From the NCBI GenBank assembly GCA_938038785.1, contig CALHTB010000051.1, positions 1 through 55,634 of the forward strand: a stretch of DNA of 55,634 nt, given 5' to 3'. Source of the DNA: an uncultured Acidimicrobiales bacterium (GTDB lineage: Bacteria > Actinomycetota > Acidimicrobiia > Acidimicrobiales > SHLQ01). Under the pieces are notes generated by a model, which did no database searches, had not been told where the DNA came from, and saw nothing but the letters and a program-made list of their open reading frames with translations. Each line of letters begins with the position of its first letter. Positions within the stretch are counted from its first letter, which is position 1. Shown one piece after another: positions 23,686 through 34,000 of this stretch. The translations under genes were made by a program, and so were the position numbers.

Positions 23686-25011
23686 CTACGGGCCCGAGAA
23701 CGTTCCGCCGTCGCTACCTTGCCCAGCGTAGTAATCGCGATTGGGGTCGTAGTCGACGCCCGCGGCTTCTCGTGCTCGCAATTCGGCGCGGCCGACAACA
23801 TGCCAATGCACTTCGTCGGGGCCGTCGGCGAGGCGAAGGGTTCGTTGCCCGGCGTACATGTCGGTGAGCGGTGTCCATTGCGAGATACCCGTCGCCCCGT
23901 GGACTTGGATTGCTTCATCGATGATCTCACACACGCGAATCGGCACCATTGCCTTGACCGCGCTGATCCATACCCGGGCTTCGGAGTTGCCGAGCTCGTC
24001 CATGGCCTTTGCTGCGGTGAGCACCATTCGGCGCATGGCTTCGATGTCGATGCGCGCCTTGGCCACCATCTCGACGTTCCTGCCGAGGTTGGCAATCGGC
24101 TTTCCAAATGCGGTGCGGCTCAGGCCGCGCTGCAGGGTGAGGTCGAGCGCTCGTTCCGCCGCGCCAATCGATCGCATGCAGTGATGGATGCGGCCAGGGC
24201 CGAGACGAAGCTGGGAGATCTCGAAGCCTCGACCTTCGCCCAACAACATGTTTGACGCGGGCACCCGTACGTCGTTGAACCGGATGTGCATGTGACCGTG
24301 TGGAGCGTCGTCGTTGCCAAACACGTGCATTGGGCCAAGAATCTCGTAGCCCTCGGCATCGGTTGGTACGAGAATCTGCGACTGGCGTTGATGTGCGGGG
24401 CCGTCGGGGCTGGTCTCGAGCATGACGATCATGATCTTGCAGCGGGGGTCGCCAGCGCCGGAGATGTAGTACTTCTCGCCGGTGATGACCCACTCGTCAC
24501 CATCTTTGATGGCCTTGCACGAGATCTGCTTGGCATCTGACGACGCCACGTCGGGCTCGGTCATGGCATAGGCCGAGCGAATCTCGCCGGCAAGCAACGG
24601 TGTTAGCCACTGGGCCTTTTGTTCTTCGGTGCCGACTCGTTCGAGAACTTCCATGTTGCCGGTGTCGGGTGCGCTGCAGTTCATCGTTTCAGACGCAATT
24701 GGGTTCTTGCCCATTTCGGTGGCGATGTAGGCGTAGTCGAGGTTGCTCAGCCCCTCGCCGGTTTCTGCGTCGGGCAAGAAGAAGTTCCACAAGCCGCGCT
24801 CGCGTGCCTTGGCCTTGAGCCCGTCGAGGAGCTCGAGCTGCCCGTCGCCGTATCCCCAACGCTCGGCTCGGTTCTCACCAAGACGAAAGAACTCGGCCGT
24901 GTTTGGCTCGACCTCTTCGGCAATGAACGCCTTCACTGCATCGAACAGCGGTCGAGCCTTCTCCGACATTCGAAGGTCGTACATGTCCGGAGTGCTTGGC
25001 AGAGCTGTCAC
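23686..25011 (-). CDS. Acyl-CoA dehydrogenase
   Basis: A 441-residue acyl-CoA dehydrogenase. It contains SAYAMTEPDVASSDAKQI (FAD/substrate contact), WVITGEKYYISGAGDPRC, FNDVRVPASNMLLGEGRGFE, RTAFGKPIANLGRN and, near the C-terminus, IQVHGATGISQWTPL with LRLADGPDEVHW. The sequence most resembles the ACAD10/ACAD11-like subgroup, which acts on long or branched acyl-CoA. It introduces an alpha-beta double bond, passing electrons to ETF. A GTG start at 25011 has AGGGGA about nine bases upstream. No other beta-oxidation gene is adjacent. Confidence 0.88.
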   Translation of the reverse strand: MTALPSTPDMYDLRMSEKARPLFDAVKAFIAEEVEPNTAEFFRLGENRAERWGYGDGQLELLDGLKAKARERGLWNFFLPDAETGEGLSNLDYAYIATEMGKNPIASETMNCSAPDTGNMEVLERVGTEEQKAQWLTPLLAGEIRSAYAMTEPDVASSDAKQISCKAIKDGDEWVITGEKYYISGAGDPRCKIMIVMLETSPDGPAHQRQSQILVPTDAEGYEILGPMHVFGNDDAPHGHMHIRFNDVRVPASNMLLGEGRGFEISQLRLGPGRIHHCMRSIGAAERALDLTLQRGLSRTAFGKPIANLGRNVEMVAKARIDIEAMRRMVLTAAKAMDELGNSEARVWISAVKAMVPIRVCEIIDEAIQVHGATGISQWTPLTDMYAGQRTLRLADGPDEVHWHVVGRAELRAREAAGVDYDPNRDYYAGQGSDGGTFSGP

Positions 25012-25146
25012 GGTTGAATTCCCCTTTGATCGACGGCCAGCTTACGCGGCGTGGCGTCGCCTCTCACCATCCTGAGGCGTTGTTACCTGCGGGATTCCAA
25101 TCGGGGGCAAGGAATTTTTTCGAGGGTCTTGTGGGTTTCCTACATC

Positions 25147-25443
25147 GTGGCAAAACAACATGCATCCCCCGACTCAGGTGACAAGGTCACCGCAATCGAC
25201 CTCTACTGGCGCCCCGGGTGCCCGTTCTGTGCTCAGCTCACGGCTGGTCTGAAGAAGACCAACATCCCTATCAACAAGCACAACATTTGGGACAACCCGG
25301 CCGACGCTGCCGTTGTTCGCTCCATCGCGAACGGCAACGAGACGGTGCCCACCGTTGTCATTGGATCGGTTGGCCTGGTGAACCCGTCAGTCAAGCAGAT
25401 CAAGGCTGCTATGGCCGAGCACGCTCCTCACCTGCCTGTCTGA
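25147..25443 (+). CDS. Mycoredoxin/glutaredoxin-like protein
   Basis: A 98-residue thioredoxin-fold protein with the dithiol motif WRPGCPFCAQL (CPFC) and the cis-Pro segment ETVPTVVIG. Actinobacterial proteins with WRPGCPFC reduce mixed disulfides with mycothiol (mycoredoxin), whereas glutathione-using glutaredoxins usually have CPYC. The ORF opens at 25051, but GTG 25147 is preferred since it begins the fold (VAKQHASPDSGDKVTAIDLY) with only a short disordered lead. Confidence 0.82.
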   Translation: MAKQHASPDSGDKVTAIDLYWRPGCPFCAQLTAGLKKTNIPINKHNIWDNPADAAVVRSIANGNETVPTVVIGSVGLVNPSVKQIKAAMAEHAPHLPV

Positions 25444-25467
25444 GCGTTCAGCGATAACCCTCTCCCG

Positions 25468-25812
25468 CTAACCCCAGCCAAACTTTGCGGTGTGTAGCGC
25501 CTCGGCGACCCGTTTGAGGTTTCGTCCGTCGAGCGCAGCAATGTCTGCCATCGCGACCTCGTGGCTCGGGTCGGCGAGCGAGCACGCGAGCAACAGCAAG
25601 AAGCGTTCCCCTCTCGAGCATTGAACCTCGTTGGCCACCGCGCTCGCTGCGTTCCAGTCGATCGACGTGTGGTCAGACTCGGTCGTCAGCGCCCGTTCGA
25701 CGAACTCGGCGCGCGTAAGCCAGAAGCCCGTTTCGATCAGGAGCTCCACCGCTGCTTCGGTGCCGGTACTGCCCGACGCCCAGGCGCCGAGCCGTTCTTC
25801 TAGTGGGACCAT
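25468..25812 (-). CDS. Hypothetical protein (114 aa)
   Basis: A soluble 114-residue protein beginning MVPLEERLGAWASGSTGTEA, mainly helical by composition (AAVELLIETGFWLTRAEFVE, FLLLLACSLADPSHEVAMAD). It has no signal peptide or cysteine motif. It ends close to the mycoredoxin gene and is divergent from the secreted protease. No family is recognised, though the codon use looks like its neighbours. Confidence 0.55.
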   Translation of the reverse strand: MVPLEERLGAWASGSTGTEAAVELLIETGFWLTRAEFVERALTTESDHTSIDWNAASAVANEVQCSRGERFLLLLACSLADPSHEVAMADIAALDGRNLKRVAEALHTAKFGWG

Positions 25813-25934
25813 GGTTGGCCAACCTATTCCAAGCTCGCACCGATTTGGTCGAATCCGACAGGTACGAGCGGTCTCACTCGATAGTCCCGGTAGTTGCTCG
25901 CCGATCGGCGGCGGGTCTGGCGAGGAGATTTCAC

Positions 25935-27923
25935 ATGAGGGTTGGAGTAATCAGATCAGGGCGAAGTTACGCCCGTTCGATGGTCGTGGTGATGGCCATG
26001 GTCGCTACCGTTCTGGGGCTAGCTCCCGGCACGGCCGGAGCGCAGGACGTGCAATCGATCGAATTGCCGCTTGTTATATCCGACGACCAATGGGTATCGA
26101 CGACGATTCCTGTGTGTTGGGAGAACCCGACGTCGGCCAACGCAACCGGACGACGCTGGAGCGAAGAGGCGGTCGCAAATACCTGGGAGGCTGTCAGCGG
26201 CGTCGATTTCACCGGGTGGGATGCATGCACAGTACGGTCGCAGGGCATCCGGATTCTGATTGACGATGACGGCCCGCACGTAAAGGCGCTTGGCCGCCGG
26301 CTCGACGGAAGGCGAAACGGCATGGTGCTCAACTTCACCTTTGTCGAGTGGGATGGCGGCTGTTCTTCGATGATCGAGTTCTGTGTGCGCGCTATTGCCG
26401 TTCACGAGTTTGGCCATGCGCTTGGGTTTGCCCATGAGCACAACCGGGACGATCGCGTGCGGTGCGGCGAATCGCCGCAGGGCACCACCGGCACGATCTA
26501 CCTAACCGACTACGACCCGAACTCGGTGATGAACTACTGCAGCCCCGACTGGAACAACAACGGCAACCTCTCGCCGCTCGACGTGGCGGGTGTGCGCTCG
26601 GTCTACGGACCCTTCACCGAGGAGACCCCGGCCAGGTTCACCGGCGAGGTCGCCATCTGGATCAAAGACCACGAGGTGTTCTTTGCGAACGAGGTTGGTA
26701 GCGATGAGTTCCCGTTCGAATTCGAGCTCACCTCAACCGAGCCCCAGATCCAGAACTTCAGCTATTGCGTTGGCGATGAAGTACGAGTGGAGGTCGAGCT
26801 GCGTGCAGCCTTGCTGGCGAACGTTGCCTCAGCACAGTTCTCAGCCCGGTCTGTTATGTACGAAGGCACGTCGTGCAGCACCCGCGAACGTGAGGACGCA
26901 GCGAGTAGCACCGAATCGATCACCCTGGCTTCAACCGCCGGGGGCGACATCTCTCAGCGGCTCTTGAATGGCGGGATTGTGGGCGACGACGAAGCCACGG
27001 TGAACATCACCTTCGCTCCGTCGATGGTTGCCACGCTCGAAAGCACGAGAAGCGGTGCGTGTGACAGCTGTGAGGAAAGGGCCGAGCAGGCCAACATGGG
27101 AATGGATCCGATCTTCTTCATCCCCGGACCGATCGTGTTCCCATTCCCGAACCCAGACGGTCCAATCCCGATCCCTGAGGACTTTGAGGAGTTCGAGGAG
27201 GAGAAGGATCCGCCAACAATCCCCGGTCCCACGATTCCCGACCTGATTCCAACCGACGTGATTCCCACGATTCCCGATGTTCTCATCCCGACCCCAACCT
27301 CATCGACGTGCCGAGGAGTTGCGGTGACCGTGAACATCGCTGATGGCGACGTTCCCACATCGGGCGACGACGTGATTCTTGGAACCCCTGGAGATGACGA
27401 CATCGATGGCCTCGAAGGCGACGATCTCATCTGTGCCGGTGGCGGAGACGACACCGTGCGAGGTGGCGAGGGCACCGACCGGATCTTTGGCGGCAACGGA
27501 TCTGACCGGTTGCTCGGCGGCCCAGACCGCGACCGCATCTACGGTGGCGCTGGTGCTGACACGATCAACGGCCAAGGCGGCTGGGACCTTATTTGGGGTG
27601 GCGGCGGTGGCGACATCCTTCGAGGCGGCTACGGAAAGGACATCATTCGAGGGTCGAGCGGCGACGACATCATCATCGGCGGCTTCGGCCCCGACGAGCT
27701 TCGAGGTGGCGCTGGCGAGGACCGACTCGTCGGCGAGGCCGGCCGAGATCTGCTCATCGGCGGCAACGGAGACGACACCATGCGCGGCGGAAACGGCAAG
27801 GACACCCTGCGCGGGCTTGCCGGAAACGACGACCTCGACGGTCAGCGCGGCGAGGACAACTGCATCGGCGGCGGCGGTACCGACACCGGCGTGAGTTGCG
27901 AAACGATGACCAGCATCCCGTAG
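25935..27923 (+). CDS. Secreted metzincin-type metalloprotease with RTX calcium-binding repeats
   Basis: A 662-residue secreted protein. A signal peptide (MVVVMAMVATVLGLAPG, cleavage near TAGAQ) precedes the protease domain, whose zinc site is HEFGHALGFAHEHNR from about residue 157 (HExxHxxGxxH) with the Met-turn SVMNYC. This is a metzincin, close to matrixins or astacins. A central region (residues about 230-450) is unassigned, followed by Pro-rich segments and, from about residue 476 on, about twelve RTX nonapeptide-type repeats (GGxGxDxxx; LRGGAGEDRL, IGGNGDDTM). AGGAGAT seven bases before ATG 25935 sets the start. Calcium binding should fold the RTX tail after export. Confidence 0.85.
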   Translation: MRVGVIRSGRSYARSMVVVMAMVATVLGLAPGTAGAQDVQSIELPLVISDDQWVSTTIPVCWENPTSANATGRRWSEEAVANTWEAVSGVDFTGWDACTVRSQGIRILIDDDGPHVKALGRRLDGRRNGMVLNFTFVEWDGGCSSMIEFCVRAIAVHEFGHALGFAHEHNRDDRVRCGESPQGTTGTIYLTDYDPNSVMNYCSPDWNNNGNLSPLDVAGVRSVYGPFTEETPARFTGEVAIWIKDHEVFFANEVGSDEFPFEFELTSTEPQIQNFSYCVGDEVRVEVELRAALLANVASAQFSARSVMYEGTSCSTREREDAASSTESITLASTAGGDISQRLLNGGIVGDDEATVNITFAPSMVATLESTRSGACDSCEERAEQANMGMDPIFFIPGPIVFPFPNPDGPIPIPEDFEEFEEEKDPPTIPGPTIPDLIPTDVIPTIPDVLIPTPTSSTCRGVAVTVNIADGDVPTSGDDVILGTPGDDDIDGLEGDDLICAGGGDDTVRGGEGTDRIFGGNGSDRLLGGPDRDRIYGGAGADTINGQGGWDLIWGGGGGDILRGGYGKDIIRGSSGDDIIIGGFGPDELRGGAGEDRLVGEAGRDLLIGGNGDDTMRGGNGKDTLRGLAGNDDLDGQRGEDNCIGGGGTDTGVSCETMTSIP

Positions 27924-27945
27924 CTCCTACAAGTCCCCAACACGG

Positions 27946-27976
27946 AGAGCCCGGCCACCAGCGATGGTCGGGCTCT
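27946..27976. terminator. Hairpin terminator between convergent genes
   Basis: AGAGCCCGGCCA (27946-27957) pairs with TGGTCGGGCTCT (27965-27976) in a 12-bp stem containing one G-T pair, with a seven-base loop. CCGCGTTTT follows on the plus strand. It lies between the convergent protease and giant surface-protein genes. Confidence 0.75.
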
Positions 27977-28015
27977 TCCGCGTTTTACGTGGAGCTAGCG
28001 CCTGCCCAGGGTCGG

Positions 28016-31000
28016 TTAGAAGCCGGTGTCGACTATTAGGTTGCTGTCGATCCAGGCCTTTTCACCGTTTGGTAGCTCGATCTTGGTCTTCGATGAGCCG
28101 TTGGAGATCGATCGTGTCTTGCCGGTGCTCCAGAGCAGTGCGTTGTGGCGGAGCTTGAAGACGCCACTTTGACTCTCGGCATCAACCGACCGTGTGCGCG
28201 GTGACCCGGTGACTGACACGAGGCAGTCGCGTCTGCGGAAGACGAGCCACAGAAGTCCAAACACAAACGGTGCTGCTGCGAGTGCGGACAGCTGCACGCT
28301 TGAAAGGCGGATGCTGAGTAGGCCGCCGAACAGGCTAGACACTTGGCCGTAGAAGTCGCTCACGGTTTCGATCTCGGGGTCTGGATCAACCACTCCCCCG
28401 GCGGGTGCCAGAACGTTCACGCTGAAGACCTGCACCGACGCAGTCGACTGAGCGCCCGAGTCATCAGAGATGGTGTACTCGAACGAAACATCGCCCGCGA
28501 AACTTGTGGGCAACGTCACCACGAGTGCTCCGTCGATGAGCTCAACAGAACCAACCTCGGGTTGCGTTGTTCCAATGATGCGGGGTGCGTTTCCGAACGA
28601 ATCATTCGCCAACACGTCGAGGATCCGTTGATTCTCAGACATGCCGACCTCGTCATCTACGGCCGTGAGAGTCGCAAACGGCAAGGCCTCAGGAATCGTC
28701 GTCGTGGACGGTGCTGTGGTGGTGGTCGTGGACGGTGCCGTGGTCGTCGTTGTCGTCGTGGTCGTTGTTGTTGTCGTGGGCGGGCTTGCAACCACGGGTT
28801 CGGTTATGGTCCACGTGAGCTCGGTCGCGGACTGGTCGGTGTCATCGCTGGCGATGATGGTGACGAGGTAGCCAATCGAGCTTGGAACCGTCGGGGTTCC
28901 GGAAATTTCGCCGGTCGTTGGATTGATGGTGAGCCCGGGTGGCAAACCTGTGGCCGACCAGCTGAGCGAGTCCCCATCGGGGTCGGTTGCAGTGGGCTGG
29001 AAGCTCACGGGGGATCCCGCGGCGTCTGTCGCGCTGTTGATCGCGGCAAGAACCGGCGGGCGGTTCACGTTAAACACGACGATGTTGGCCGACGCCGTGT
29101 CGGTAAGTGTTCCGTCGTCCACAGTGATCTGTGCGGGGTACGAGCCAGCGCTTGTGTACGGCAGTGTTCCGGTGAGCTCACCGGTCGCTGGGTTGATCGA
29201 CAGGCCCGGCGGAAGGCCAGTGGCGCTCCACGTGAGGATGTCGCCATCAGGGTCTACCGCCGGAAAGTCTACGGCTACAGCGTCGGCCTCGTTGAACGCG
29301 AGGAGCGCCAGCGGATCAAGAACGGGCGGTCGGTTGAGGTCGGCGACGGTCCACTCAAAGCTCGATATGGCATCGAGACTGGGGACGCCGCTATCGATCA
29401 CCGTGAGGTCGACCGTGAACGTGCCTGCGCTCGTAAATGGAAGGGTGCCAGTGATCTCGCCCGTCGAACCGTCGATTGCAAGTCCTGGCGGCAGCCCGGT
29501 TGCACTCCAGGTCAACGTGTCCCCATCGGGGTCGGTTCCGACGGGAAGTAGCGATACGACATCGGCCTCACTGTTTGTCTGGTCCAGGACCGTGGTTACA
29601 GCGGGAGTGCGGTTGGTGTCGGTTATGACCCAGTTGAAGCTGGTCGTATCGTCGAGTGCGGGGGTGCCGCTATCGGTGGCGGTCACCGTGACCGCATATG
29701 TTGCGCTCGATCCGAACGTGGGGGTTCCCGAGATCACACCGGTTGCTGGGTTGATTGTTAGACCAGGTGGTAGCCCGCTGGCGCTCCAGGTGACGGTGTC
29801 GCCATCGGGGTCAGAAGCGGCTGGGGTTATGGTCAGCGGATCTCCCTCTGCGTCGGTTTGGTTCGCGAGTGGGCCAACGACCGGTGGTCGGTTCACATCG
29901 GCAACCGTCCAGTCAAAGCTGGTCGTGTCGTCGAGCGCGGGGAAACCGTCGTCGGTGGCGGTGACGTCCACGGTGTAGGCTCCCGCGCTGGCGAAGGTAA
30001 GCGATCCAGTGATTTCGCCGGTCGCTGCGTCGATCGAGGTTCCCGGCGGCAACCCGGTCGCAGCCCATGTCAGGCTGTTGCCGTCGGGGTCAGTTCCGGT
30101 CGCCTGAACCGATACCGCGTTGCCTTCGAGGCTCGTTTGATCAGCGATCGTGCTGGTGATCGGCGGCCGGTTGAGGTCTGTCACAATCCACGTGAAGTTT
30201 CGGGTCGCGTCCAACACTGGGGTGCCGTCGTCGGTGGCGCTGACTGCGACCGGGTAGGTACCCGACGCAACCGGTGGGATCGTCCCGGTGATTTCGCCGG
30301 TTGTTGTATTGATGGTGAGTCCTGGTGGCAGTCCGATGGCGGTCCATGTGAGGGTGTCGCCGTCGGGGTCGTTGCCGGTAGGGCTCAACGTGACGGTGTC
30401 GCTTTCGGCGTTGAATTGGTCGAGTATCGGAGCGATTGTTGGCGGTCGGTTGATGTCGGTGATGGCCCAGGTGAACGATTCGGTGTCGTCGAGGTTTGGG
30501 ATGCGGTCGTCGGTGGCGGTGATGTCGACGGTGTAGGTGCCTGAGCTGGCGTAGGTCAGCGTGCCGGTGATCTCGCCGGTTGCCGAGTTGATGGTGGCGC
30601 CTGGTGGCAGGCCGGTGGCGGCGAAGGTAAGCGTGTCGTTGTCGGGGTCGGTCGCGGTTACGGGGATCGAGATGACGTCGGCTTCATCGTTGGTCTGGTC
30701 AGCGATTGGGCTGACAACCGGTGGCCGGTTGATGTCGGCGATGGTCCACGTGAAGCTGGTCGTTTCGTCGAGGTTCGGGATTCCGTCGTCGGTGGCGGTG
30801 ACGTCGACGGTGTAGGTGCCTGCGCTGGTGTAGGTCAGCGTTCCGGTGATCTCGCCGGTTGCCGCGTTGATAGCCGTGCCTGGTGGCAGGCCTGTGGCGG
30901 CGAAGGTAAGCGTGTCGCCATCGGGGTCGTTGCCAACCACCTGCAGCGAGACGACCGTTCCCTCGTCGCTTGTTTGATCTACGACCGGACTAACAGTCGG

Positions 31001-34000
31001 TGCTCGGTTCACGTCGGTGATGATCCAGTCGAAGCTGGCCGATGTGTCCAGAGTCGGGGTGCCGTCATCGGTAGCCGTCACCGTGATTGGGTAGACACCA
31101 GCTGCGTTAGCTGGAACAGTGCCGCTGATCTCCCCGGTTGTCTGGTCCATCAACAGGCCGAGAGGCAGCCCGCTGGCGGTCCAGGTAACCGTGCCGCCGT
31201 CAGGGTCGTTGCCCGAAACGGCAAGCGAAATTGTGTTCCCCTCGCCGCTGGTTTGGTCGGCGATGGGGGTTATGACGGGTGGTCGGTTCACATCGGCAAC
31301 GGTCCAGATGAACGATTCGGTGTCGTTGAGGTTTGGGATTCCGTCATCGGTGGCGGTGACGTCGACCGCGTACGTGCCGGCGCTGGCGTACGTTAGGGTG
31401 CCGCCGATCTCGCCGGTCGTTGCATCTATCGTGACGCCCGGTGGAAGCCCGGTTGCCGCCCACGACAGCGAGTCATCATCCGGATCGCTGCCAACCGCAG
31501 GAAGCAAGACGACGTCGTTCTCACTGTTAGTTTGATTCGCGATTGCGCTCACTTGTGGAGATCGATTCGTGTCGGTGATCGTCCAGGTGAAGTTGACCGA
31601 TACATCGAGCACTGGGGTGCCATCGTCAGTCGCGGTAAGTAGCACTGGATAGGTTCCCGCAGAAACTGCCGCAGTGGTGCCCGTGATTTCGCCGGTTGTC
31701 GTGTTGATAGTGAGCGCTGGGGGCAGTCCGGATGCGGTCCAGGTAATCGTGTCGCCGTCGGGGTCGCTGCCAACCGGGCTGAGGGTGATCACATCGCCTT
31801 CGGAGTCGGTTCGGTCAGCAATCGCCGTGATGACGGGCGGCCGGTTGATGTCGGTGATGGTCCACGTGAAGCTGGTCGTGTCGTCGAGGTTTGGGATTCC
31901 GTCGTCGGTGGCGGTGATGTCGACGGTGTACGTGCCTGCGCTGGTGTAGGTCAACGTGCCGGTGATCTCGCCGGTTGAGGCGTTGATGGTGGCGCCTGCT
32001 GGAAGTCCGGTGGCGGTGAAGGTGAGGGTGTCGTTGTCGGGGTCGGTCGCGGTTACGGGGATCGAGATGACGTCGGCTTCATCGTTGGTCTGGTCAGCAA
32101 TTGCCGTGATGACGGGCGGCCGGTTGATGTCGGTGATGGTCCAGGTGAAGCTGGTCGTGTCGTCGAGGTTTGGGATTCCGTCGTCGGTGGCGGTGATGTC
32201 GACGGTGTATGTGCCTGCGCTGGTGTAGGTCAGCGTTCCGGTGATTTCGCCGGTTGCCGTGTTGATGGTGGTGCCTGGTGGAAGTCCGGTGGCGGCGAAG
32301 GTAAGCGTGTCGTTGTCGGGGTCGGTCGCGGTTGCTGGGATCGAGATGACGTCGGCTTCATCGTTGGTCTGGTCGGTAATTGCCGTGATGACGGGTGATC
32401 GGTTGGTGTCGGTGATGGTCCAGGTGAACGATTCGGTGTCGTCGAGGTTTGGGATGCGGTCGTCGGTGGCGGTGACGTCGACGGTGTATGTGCCTGCGCT
32501 GGCGTACGTCGGAGTACCGGCGATTGCACCGGTGATTGGATTGATCGTGACCCCCGGCGGCAATCCGGTGGCGGTGAAGGTGAGATTGTCGCCGTCAGGG
32601 TCGGTGGCCGTTGGGGTCAGTGTGACTGCGGTGCCTTCAGGGTTGGTTTGGTCGGCGATCGGGCTGAGAACCGGTGGCCGGTTGATATCGGCGATGGTCC
32701 AGGTGAACGATTCGGTGTCGTCGAGGTTTGGTGTGCCGTCGTCGGTGGCGGTGACGTCGACGGTGTATGTGCCTGCGCTGGCGTAGGTCAGCGTTCCGGT
32801 GATCTCGCCGGTTGCCGCGTTGATGGTGGCGCCTGATGGGAGCCCAATTGCAGTCCAGGTGAGGTCGTCGCCATCGGGGTCGGTCGCGGTTACCGGAATC
32901 GAGATGACGTCGGCTTCATCACTGGATTGGTCGGCGATGGGGCTGACAACCGGCGCGCGGTTCGTGTCGGTGATAGTCCAGGTGAACGACTCGCTGTCGT
33001 CGAGCGCAGGAGCCACGCCGTTGTCGGTCGCGGTGATAGTGACCGAATAGGTGCCGGCACTTGTGAAGTCAGCAACGCCCGTGATTTCGCCAGTCGCCGG
33101 GTTGATCGTCAACCCTGACGGCAGCCCGGCAGCCGACCAGATCATCGGGTCTCCGTCGGGGTCGTCAACCACAGGAGTCAACACAATCGTGTCGCCTTCC
33201 GCGTCAACCTGGTTCGCAATGGGGTCGAGAACCGGTTGGCGGTTGATCTCGGCGATGACAGTCGCCTCGTTGAGCTCGGAGGTCTGGCTGGCAGCGTTAG
33301 TGAGGGTGGCGGTGTAGAACTCGCCGGCCGTGCCGCTCTCGGTGACGGTTACCTCGTCGCCGAAGCTACCAATGGTCACGACGTGAGAACCAAGAAAGAC
33401 CTCTGCCTCGCCAAAACCCGTCGAGTGCGGATTGTCGCTCTCGAAGAGCTCGAGGGTGTAGGTGCCAGGTACCACTTCGAGTTCGAAGGTGACATCCCAC
33501 TGTCCCCCGCCGAGGTCGACGATGTCCACGATGTTGGGCATGTTCAGCGTGTTGTTCGCTCCGCCGTCAGTATCACCAGCATCGTTGAGCGAGGGCCCGT
33601 CGTTGTTGAGTTCGATCGCCAACTCGATGTTGTTCGAGAAGGTGTTCTCGCTGATCAAGACATCGGGAGCCGGCGAGCCAGTGCCGAGGACGATGCCGGC
33701 GCTGCCGTTGTTCGAGATGATATTGCCGCGAACTACAACCAGTTCAGAAGTTTGGGTGATCTCGATGCCGTCGTCGACGCTGCCTTGGGGCGTGCCGTCG
33801 GAAAGCTGGCCGATGTAGTTGCCCTCCACAATCACGCCAGCACCAGCGTCGAAGATGTCGATTCCATCGCTCGCGGCACCAACGATAGTGTTGGCATTTC
33901 CTGGCGTGCCGATAACGACGTCAGCGGATCCGTCAACTGCGATGTTGTCATCGCCGCTGTTCGAGATGACGTTGCTGGTTATCGTGACCGCCGATGTGTC

